Assembly (NCBI GenBank): GCA_015501595.1
Contig: JADNRX010000115.1
Location: 81,360-145,359, forward strand
DNA length: 64,000 nt
From: Hymenopellis radicata
Taxonomy: Eukaryota > Basidiomycota > Agaricomycetes > Agaricales > Physalacriaceae
Direction: 5' to 3'
Positions 55,861-64,000 of this stretch are shown here, one piece after another (the first letter of the stretch is position 1; the number at the start of each line of letters is the position of its first letter). The position numbers and the translations under genes were made by a program. Under the pieces are notes generated by a model, which saw only the letters and a program-made list of their open reading frames with translations, did not search any database and had not been told where the DNA came from.

Positions 55861-57240
55861 GCCCGCATACTTCTTTTTGCTCATGGAGCATTGTGTCATT
55901 CTCAACGCGACGGGACCGCCGGTTCCTTTCTACAGCATTGGCCTAATACTATGCGATACCGAAATGGCCCGCCTGTTCCATACTACGTGCAGCTCGTCCG
56001 CTATCGTCTTTACATATCGTGACAGGCATCATACTCTCTTGTAACACGGGCGCCTTGAATCGAATGGAGCCCTGGTGACCGTCCTCTCAAGGCGCTGGCT
56101 TGCAATTTTCAGTCAGGCAATGGATACGCAGCACGGGGAAATGTGTTTCCGGGGCGATGGCTGGAGGACTATGATCTTCGGAGTGGACGAATGGAAATGG
56201 ACTTGTGAGGTACTACAACCTTCATCTGAAGGCATATATCTGACTTTGGGCTCTGTAGTGAAGTCATGTTTACGGCTGGCGTCTTTCCTGAACCTTATCG
56301 TCAATGGACTGCGCGCCACCGAATGATGATGATGTTCCATCAACAGGACCTGCCTTCTCATGAACGCGCCGACTCGTGGCACAAGCTCGCGCGTCTAGTT
56401 TTGTTCTCTGCGTTACACTACCCTTTGTCCCGAGCCTCATCTATGGGCAGGAACGCTGTGTGGCAAATATCAGCGAGGAGGATACATCTGCGAACCACTC
56501 CTCATCGGGCGTAGACTGGACAACTCTTATTCACGACACGAACTCAGCTGAGGATCATGATGCAGCCTTATAATCTGCACGGCCTTATTTCAGTGGTAGC
56601 CGACCTATCTTTATATCTGAATGGTCTCCTGCGACACATCGCCTTGTTCTCGGAGTCGACGGATTCGGAGAAGTGCTATTAGCGGGGGAGATATGTCGCG
56701 TAATGTGGGCGCAGAGAGTCTTGACAGGCTTCATGTCATTCAGACGAGTACTCCTGGTTCTATTGCCCAGTTGATCGAGGAGTGGAAGAACGATTAGTCT
56801 CGAACCAGCCGCTCAACGCCGGTTTTTTGGTGTTTGGATCAAATGTAGGACCTGCATGTAGGTTTGAGGTACGCTCTGTGGAAATCTCTATTGTTGTTGA
56901 TCCTGTGTTTATGTATACCTTTCACAGGAAGTTTTATGCCTACATATGGGTGCGATGCGTTCCCGGCCTAGGATGCAAGAGGCGGTGCTGGTGGATAAGC
57001 GCCGTTTCATGCTAAATATTCATGCTCCACCGCCGCACTCGACCGACATACCAGGGTCTCACGTTCGATCCGAACTCTCGATGTTCACGATGGCGGCATA
57101 GTCTTGGAAAAGGGACGTCATCCAGCGCCCATTCTATATTTACGCATCATGATTAACGGGTATCCTGAGACGTGAGAAGCCAGAAAAAACTATATCTAAG
57201 CGTTGTTCTTCTCTTCTCTCTCCACGAAACTCGCGTCGAG
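55861..57240. other. region between repeat block and peptidase gene
   Basis: Open frames such as 56075-56326 and one ending SIAQLIEEWKND before the stop at about 56799 hint at gene remnants, but I cannot identify a family or a consistent exon structure. The last 60 bp are the peptidase leader. Confidence 0.35.
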
Positions 57241-59633
57241 ATGCTTTGGTCGCAGTTGTTAGCTCTTTGCGCCGTCGCCCCGCTCTCCCTTGCCAGTCCT
57301 CTCGCGGAACGGTACACGACTCTTCGGAAAAGACACTCATGGGACGCTCCTCCCGCGGATGGGAGTTCCACTCTGTGCCCGCCGCGGGCGAGGTCATCGA
57401 GCTGCGCATCGGGCTGCGCCAAGGCCGGTTGACGAGCTGATTTCGTCGCTGTATGAGGTGAGCGAGCCAGGGCATCATCGGTGCGTGTATTTTGAACGCG
57501 TCGGGGATCCCTCACCCATCATAACTTGTACATCATACATAGGTATGGACAGCACCTGTCGAAAGCGCAAGTCGACGCGCTCGCCGCGCCGCACGCGGAG
57601 TCTGTCGAGGCCGTCGAGGCGTGGCTCGCGCACCACGGTGTTGCCCCCGAGAGCGTGTCCCTCCGGGAAGCGTGGATAGTCGTGCGCGTGACGGTGGCGC
57701 AAGCCGAGGCTATGCTCGACACTACTTATGCCATCTTTTACCATGCCGCGTCGGCGTCGTCTGTCCTCCGGACGATGAGCTACTCTCTCCCCGCGGAGCT
57801 CGATACGCACATCGATGTTATGGCCCCGACGACTCATTTTGGCACGCTCCGCTCGATGAAGAGGGAGAAGTTTGAGGCTGTGGGGGATGTCGGCAGTGGC
57901 ATTGATGTTGGGGCGTTGAACTGTGACACGAATGTGACGGTTTCGTGTTTGCGGGATATGTATAAGAGTACGTTGACTTGATTGGGTTTCGCGCGGTGGT
58001 TGACATGATGTAGCGAAAGATTATGTGCCCGCGGCGGCTGATAATGTGTTGGGTGTTGCTGGGTATCTTGATGAGTGGGCGAATTATGTGGATTTGGAGG
58101 TGTGTGCCATGAAGCGACACGGCGTAATTGGTTTCCTGACGGAGGAGGGGCGTAGGATTTCATGGGTGTCTTCCGACCCGACGAGGCTCGATCGTCATTC
58201 GAGACGGTCTTGGTGCACGGCGGTGTGAATGACCAGTCTCAGGCTGGATCCGAGGTGCGCACTTCATTCTTCCCCATTCATCCAGAATAATTTATGTCAT
58301 TAGGCCAACCTGGACGTGCAATACACCGTCGGGATCAGCGCCCCGACGAAGAACGTGTATTACAGGTTCGTCGTTCCAGCCTCCACATTTCACAAGTCGA
58401 ATTCTCACTTCATATAGCACTGGGGCCTTGCCCCCGGGTACCAACCCGACGCTCTGTTGCCGACCAACATGAACGAGCCGTACCTTGACTGGCTGGAGTT
58501 CATTCTTGCGCAGGACAAGGTCCCGCAGACTATTACGACTTCGTATGCGGATCATGAACAGACGGTCTGTGCACGCTGTCTCCGCGTTGTGGTTACTATG
58601 CTGATTCAATGTGGGAGCTAGGTCCCTACGACTATGCCGTCCGCGTGTGCACTGAGTTTGCGAAGCTGGGCGCGAGGGGTAGTTCGGTGCTTTTTGGGAG
58701 TGGGGATTTCGGGTACGCCTCTCAGAGTTCTCACACTCTCTCTGTGTGTGTGATGTGGGCTCACGCGACTACAGCGTTGGCGGGAGCAACGCAACGGGGT
58801 GTCTGACGAACGACGGCTCGGATAAGACGGCGTTCCAGCCTATGTTTCCAGCTAGGTGTGGCACAGCTCCATCTCTTCTCTTCTTTATCACCAAACTCAT
58901 TTCTTTAGCTGTCCATATATAACTAGTGTCGGAGGCACGACCGGCGTCGTCGAGCGCGCTGCGGACTTTTCTGGTGGCGGGTTCTCGAATTACTTTTCCA
59001 CGCCAAAGTATCAAGCGCAAGCTGCTGTGGAGTATGTGTCGGCGTTGGGCAATACGTATAAGGGGCTGTACAAGTGCGTCTCTATTCTGTGTCTTTGCAT
59101 GCACTGATCCTGGTGCAGTTGCTCGGGCCGTGGAATTCCGGACATTGCGGCGCAGGCTGAGCATTTTCTCATCGTGCTGAATGAGACGCTGGCAAGTATT
59201 GGAGGGACGAGTGCGAGTTCACCGGTGTGTTATCCTTCCGCACATCCATCCATGTCGCTGACTCTAGATCTGGTACTAGACGGCGGCTGCAGTCATTAGC
59301 CTGTTGAACGACTACCTCCTCTCGACGAACCGCGCCCCGCTGGGATTTTTGAATCCGCTCATTTATAAAAATGCATGGGCGTTTAATGATATTACAAATG
59401 GAACGAATCCGGGGTGTGGTACCGATGGTGTGTTTTTTCTTTTTCACAACGTAACATTAGGCATGTTAAAATGGTTTGGTGGTGTGTAGGGTTCTCGGCG
59501 ACGGCTGGATGGGATCCTGTAAGTCCTCATTTTTCAGTGTTTGAGTGAAGAGTCTGATGCGGGTGTGTAGGTTACGGGCTTGGGGACGCTTGATTTTAAG
59601 CGGCTGCAGACGGTGGTGGATACAGTGTATTGA
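57241..59633 (+). CDS. secreted S53 peptidase (sedolisin / tripeptidyl-peptidase)
   Basis: MLWSQLLALCAVAPLSLASP is a signal peptide. A pro-domain follows (VIELRIGLRQ, SEPGHHRYGQHLSKAQVDAL, VRVTVAQAEAMLDTTYAIF), then the mature enzyme: GVAGYLDEWANYVDL, FRPDEARSSFETVLVHGG, and the S53 catalytic Glu/Asp pair in SEANLDVQY. Further on are SVLFGSGDFGVGG with the oxyanion Asp, PYITSVGGT, SGGGFSNYFSTP, GIPDIAAQ, the nucleophile motif GGTSASSPTAAAV, and the calcium-site end GWDPVTGLGTLDF, stop TGA 59631-59633. These enzymes act at acid pH outside the cell or in the vacuole, degrading proteins to tripeptides. About ten introns fit in phase. The reading frame slips by one base at four places (about 57352, 57427, 58422-58435 and 58624), each beside a C or G run, all in the same direction. 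All catalytic parts are intact, so sequence error is as likely as decay. Confidence 0.85.
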
Positions 59634-60085
59634 AGGGTAGAGTACTGATCACTTGGACTTTCATAGTGTTGGAAGCAATGAAGCATTTTCTGCACACACC
59701 TCACGCCAATTCATCTATGGGGGTGTAATGTCTCTCTTGACAGTGGCCATCGGTTTGGATCTTAATTAAAGCCTTGCGAGATCATCCCGCCACACGGAGA
59801 CGAATACTGTGCCTAGCAAGTACCCATGTGGACGTCTCACAATATTGCCTTTGCAGGGAGCCGACTCGACACGGTTAAAACCAGTGCAATAGCAACCGGG
59901 CTGTATATGTTGTTGCGGGCTTGAACCATTGGGTGATCTGTGGCTTTGTACGAGCAATCAGATGTCGCGACTTCTTCGTCCTGAGACAGTGAGCAGTGGC
60001 GCTATCATGAATGTTACTTGGGTTGCCTCGTACGGAGAGTAGTGTCCACGTACCCCTGGGCGAGCCTTCGTGTTCCCGAGAAGAC
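59634..60085. other. intergenic region
   Basis: 3' flank of the peptidase gene; no gene or repeat recognised before the second repeat block begins. Confidence 0.45.
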
Positions 60086-60089
60086 TTGA

Positions 60090-61735
60090 TTCATGGCACA
60101 GTACAGAGAGTCGGACGGGCGGGGGGAATTGAACTGGTGGGTCAAGTTCAACTTGTCAGCAGAGAAATATAGATTTTCCCTAGCACCCCCCTTCAACTCG
60201 CTGAAACAGGATCATCTACTTACTTTGGGGGGAAAAAAGACAGTGGAGCCACCTCAAAGAAGTAGGCACGCGAACTCGCTAGTCCACGCGTCCCCCTCCC
60301 GAAAGTCAATCGGCTCCGGGCTCCTTGTGTCTCGAGAATACTTGTAACTCGCTCAGACATTCATGGCAGTACGATCCGAAATGGACACTGAGTACTGATG
60401 GCCTTGGTTGTTTGCTGGAAGTGAGAGGAAGCGGGATGACTTGGAAAAAGAACACTACGCACATCGCAATCCAGTAAGGACGCATACCGCTGGCCGGTCG
60501 TCAGATCAAGATCAAATTAACCCCAGTTCTTCTTCTTTCAGTGACTTCAGTGGACACTTCCGAGTGCGTTGGAAGAAGCACAACTTGAAAGGCTTTTAAA
60601 ATTTTTAGTGTTACAGTCAATCCCGCCCAGAACCACAGGCACATTAGTACAACCTGGCGCATACATGGAATGGAAAGAGATTGAGAAGAAAATACACAAG
60701 GCCCGCCCCCCGCTGACTTGGAAAAAGAACACCTCCACTCAACACATAAGGACGCATTACCGCTAAGCCACGAGTCCTCCTGGGATCAAGATCAAGATCA
60801 CTCAGCCTGAGTGGACACTTTTTTTTTCTCCCGAGTACAACTTGAAAGGCTAGCCTTGGCTTTAAATTCTTAGCTGTAAACGGACTCCTGTGGCCCGAGA
60901 GTACGTACTTACTTGCATAGTTTATACTGTAACACTAAAAGTAGTCTTCGGTAGCGCAGCACACAGTGGAATCCCGAAACACAGAGTTGGGTTGTGGATG
61001 CGAGACCAGAAAAAAAATTCCCCGCTGAAAGGCTGAGAGTGACTTGGGTGTCTGCTGCAACTCTCTCTAGTAAGGACACGTACCGCTAGACCACGCCTCC
61101 TCCTCCCGAAAGACATACTTGCGATACGGAATGGACACTGACTGCCAATGGCCTCCGGAGACACACCATTTCCTTATTATTGCTTTAGCAGGCCCGCCCC
61201 GCGCCCGATGACTTGGAAAAAGAAAAGCAACCTGGTCCAAACGAACACACTGGCAGTAAGGACGCATACCGCTAGGCCATGAGTCCTCGTGAGATACACC
61301 ACTTCAATGGACACTTTTTTCCCCAAGAAGCACAACTTGAAAGGCGTTCAATTGTTAGTTACAGTCAATCCCGCCCAGAACCACGAGCTCTACACCTCGG
61401 CCCACGCCCGCCTCCCACTGCTGAAACGGGATGACTTGGAAAAAGAACACTTAAGACATCTTCTCACCACACTAAGGACACATACCACTAGGCCACCGAA
61501 GTCCTCGTGAGCCAGAGTCGAGATTTAGCTACAAACAAACTTCCATTCATACAGCGAGAAAGAAAAATAGTACACGGTCTACTACGGAGAACTCCTTTTG
61601 AAAGAAAAAACAGATCAGTCGTTGAAGAAAGCAACAAGACCGCGCTACCGCTAGACCACGCTGCCTTATTTCTCTTGCCAAAGTCAATAACAAACTTCCG
61701 TTCATACTTCTACTTCTTTGAACAAAATGGATAAT
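60090..61735 (-). repeat. tandem array of tRNA-5'-half-like units, block 2
   Basis: Same family as 54130-55860, same orientation. Type A heads are near 60256 (degenerate), 61074 and 61637; type B heads near 60478 (truncated), 60750, 61260 and 61475. Shared linkers include GATGACTTGGAAAAAGAAC, whose minus strand supplies CTTTTTCC, and CATGGCAGTACGATCCGA, which also occurs in block 1 near 55711. The block ends about 20 bp before the 3' end of the Listerin gene. The two blocks flank the peptidase gene, as if a longer array had been split or duplicated around it. Confidence 0.75.
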
Positions 61736-61753
61736 AAGACCGCACTACCACCT

Positions 61754-64000
61754 CTACACCATATCACTCCTACACAACGGACACGAGCTCGAATGACTCG
61801 TACTAAACCACTTGTACAAACACGCCCCATGAAACCCATTCCGACACGTCCTACACGGCCGCGTCGGCAGCGTCCCGTCCACCACGCCAATAACACTATA
61901 ACATATCGCGCACTCGACCTGCCCCTCAAAGTGGCCCTGCACATTGCGCTTAAACACCCCCAGCCGCTCGACGACCCGCCCCGCGCCGTGCTGCACCCCG
62001 AGCACCCACCGCCGCCACCGCTCCTCGTCCACCCCCACGCGCTTCGGCCCGCTCACAACGAGGCGCGCGAGCGGCCAGTCCGCCGGGAGCCGCACGCGCA
62101 GCTCCAGCGCGTGCTCGTCGACGAGGTACGCCGCGACGACTTCGGTGTCGTCCCGCACGATGCGCACCTTGAAGTGGTCGTCTTGCAGAGAAATATCCCC
62201 ACGGATCGCAGCGACCTCTGCCGCGATAAGCCCCTTGCTGAACCACTTGGCGGTGTACGCCGCAATCGCCTTGTCCATGACCAGCAGACTCGGAACGGTG
62301 AGCAATGCGCGGTGGAACAGGTGTGCGCGGAGGATCGGCTCTGCCTCTGGTTCGTAGACTGAAAGGAATTAGAACAACTCTAATTTGTAAGAGGAAACTC
62401 ACGAGAGACATAAAACTCGTCCAGCGCCCATCCGTCGAGGGGAAACGTGGTGTCCACCACATTTTTAAACACCGCAGCCAGATCCCGCACCTGCTCGACG
62501 TACAGCGACTTGAGCTCGAGCGACGCGCCGTCGAACAGATCGAAAAGGATCATCCACGCAAACAGGTCCTCATCCAACACATCCAGCAACTCTGGCGGGA
62601 TACGCGCCTCCTCATTGCCCACAGCCACCTCCACGACCCAGTGCTCCGTCCATGCACGCGCCGCCCTGTTCAACAGCGAGTACGATTCCGCGGAGAAGAG
62701 ATGGCAGAGTTTGGGAAGGACATCCCACTCTACCTCTTCCTCTGCAAGAATCCTCAGAGCATCAACGTCGTCGCCGCCCTCAACGACATACTCCAGTACG
62801 TCTTGTACCACTTCCTTCCTCCTGCCTGACCACTCTTCTCTCAACACCCTGTTCGTCGTAGCCAACTCGTCCATAGCGAGGACCATCTTGAGGTCAACAG
62901 AGCTTGCAATCACGTCGTAAATAAACTCCCAATGCGCACCAGGAACGTTCTGCAGAATGGGGAGGAGCGGGAGGAGAAGTGTCGCAATGACCGGGTCCTC
63001 GTCTTCCTCCGAGACATACTCCTCCATCGCACGTACCAAGTTTACCGCCCGCTGCACTGGCTGGACAAACACCACGTCGCTCTCCTCCCTCGGAATACTC
63101 GCCGCCAGCTTCCTCATCGCGTGCACACCCCCGCCGTTGAGGATAGCGCCCGTCCACTCTGCCCGCCACCGCTCCATTGCCTTGCCCTCCGCTCCTGCGC
63201 CACACAGCGCCTTTACCACCTCGTCGCCTCGATCCCCAATCTTCCGCGCCACACTTACCCATCCATCCGCCTCTCCTGGTTCGAGCTCGGAGAAGACAAC
63301 TCCTAAAAGTCGAGACACCTCTTCGGGGGTGCCGTGCTGTATAACATCACCAAGTAGCCAATCCAACCCAGAAGAAGAGGAGAGTACACTATCCACCGCT
63401 CTCTTCCTCGCCTCGGGAGAGTTGACCTCGTGTAGGATATACGCCACCACACTCCTCGCCCTCTCCCCCTCCTCCGCAAGAAGCGCACGCACAGCCCACA
63501 TCCTCTCCGGATCGCACGCCTCCCGTCTTCGTTCGGATACACAGCAAAGTGAGGAATGTTGGCGGAAGAGGTACGAGTGACCAAGGATCGATCCCCGCCT
63601 CTTCTGCGAGGTCGAGTACCTCTTCTCCATCGTGGAGCATCCCCTTCAATGTATCTGTCACCTCTTCCACTGGTAACACTGCCCCCGCCCTCGGCTGTCC
63701 GGCGAAGAAGAGAAGAGAGACGAGTCGGGGTGTAAGACGCTGAGTGGGTATAGCGTCGATGAGGCCGAGGTCGGAGATGGTGGATAGGATAGCCGAGTAT
63801 CCCTCTTCGGAGAGAAAGAGTCCCGGTGGTGTTCGCAGGATGCGCTTCACCGTCTCGGCATCCGCGCCATCCAGATTATCCAGCTTTGCTCCTCTTAGCG
63901 AAAGAGGAACCTCCTCGGCCAGATCAACGAGTGTCTTGACATCCAGCTGCAACAATCCCATACCCTCTGCTGCTCCTCGGTGTCCACGACGCGTAGATAG
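61754..64000 (-). CDS. LTN1: Listerin-type E3 ubiquitin ligase, C-terminal part (partial at window edge)
   Basis: The C-terminus holds the characteristic variant RING: ECAICYSVIGVVDGTLPTRP, CRTCRNGFHGACLYKWF, STSHSSSCPLCRSDMV, stop 61754-61756. Before it is the RWD-like region (VEVVAAYLVDEHALELRVRL, PLARLVVSGPKRVG) and HEAT-like helical repeats extending to the window end (for example GLDWLLGDVIQHGTPEEVSR, LLPLLPILQNVPGAHWEFIY). Listerin binds stalled 60S subunits and ubiquitinates the trapped nascent chain in ribosome quality control, in the cytosol. One intron at about 62358-62402 joins DEFYVS to VYEPEAEPILRAHL. At about 63540-63560 the frame changes (LTLLC into SERRREACDPERMW) with no evident intron, an unresolved one-base shift. 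The N-terminal two thirds lie outside the window. Confidence 0.9.

Noticed and set aside
61718..62462. Long plus-strand and alternative minus-strand frames opposite the Listerin C-terminus.
   Set aside because: They are shadows of a GC-rich coding region; only the RING-containing minus frame has conserved motifs.

Overview
The window looks like nuclear DNA of a filamentous basidiomycete, probably an Agaricomycete. Genes sit on both strands, are cut by many 45-70 nt introns with GT-AG ends and CTRAC-type branch sites, and encode families typical of such fungi: a multi-intron cytochrome P450, F-box/leucine-rich proteins, a MYND-finger protein, a secreted S53 peptidase, HP1 and Y14. No organism can be named from the sequence alone.

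Layout. 0.5-2.1 kb: orphan multi-exon gene. 3.5-4.9 kb: TPR-SET protein (minus). 6.8-7.5 kb: bZIP factor. 8.4-10.5 kb: P450. 13.3-18.8 kb: a nearly complete Ty1/copia retrotransposon with near-identical LTRs, a 5-bp target duplication and a primer site matching the anticodon region of initiator tRNA-Met. 21.7-24.9 kb: HP1, the exon-junction protein Y14 and a MYND protein. 25.4-25.8 kb: tRNA-like head, two hairpins, telomere-like TTAGGG-rich DNA and a G16 run. 27.5-28.0 kb: acidic-tailed protein. 28.6-31.7 kb: TFIIIC90-like subunit. 33.3-35.4 kb: KAT14-like acetyltransferase whose first intron has taken in a 537-bp inverted-repeat element. 36.2-41.5 kb: a coiled-coil protein and two F-box-type proteins. 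42.5-43.4 kb: SHE10-like membrane protein. 45.2-46.3 kb: a secreted, extremely charged Lys/Asp/Glu/His protein, lying between two diverged copies of a 1-kb duplication. 47.1-48.3 kb: Gln/Pro-rich protein. 50.5-51.8 kb: a clamp-loader (RFC) subunit eroded by short deletions. 52.2-53.8 kb: long coiled-coil protein. 54.1-55.9 and 60.1-61.7 kb: two blocks of tandem tRNA-5'-half-like repeats flanking a secreted sedolisin (57.2-59.6 kb). 61.75 kb to the end: the C-terminal part of the ribosome quality-control ligase Listerin.

The genes are mostly housekeeping functions (chromatin, Pol III transcription, mRNA quality control, ribosome rescue, replication) mixed with secreted and metabolic accessory genes; no operon-like pathway is evident. 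Two features dominate: the tRNA-half repeat array, which I cannot assign to a known family, and a recurrent pattern of single-base losses next to G/C runs in otherwise conserved coding sequence. The latter is most simply explained by uncorrected homopolymer error, though several real pseudogenes are possible.
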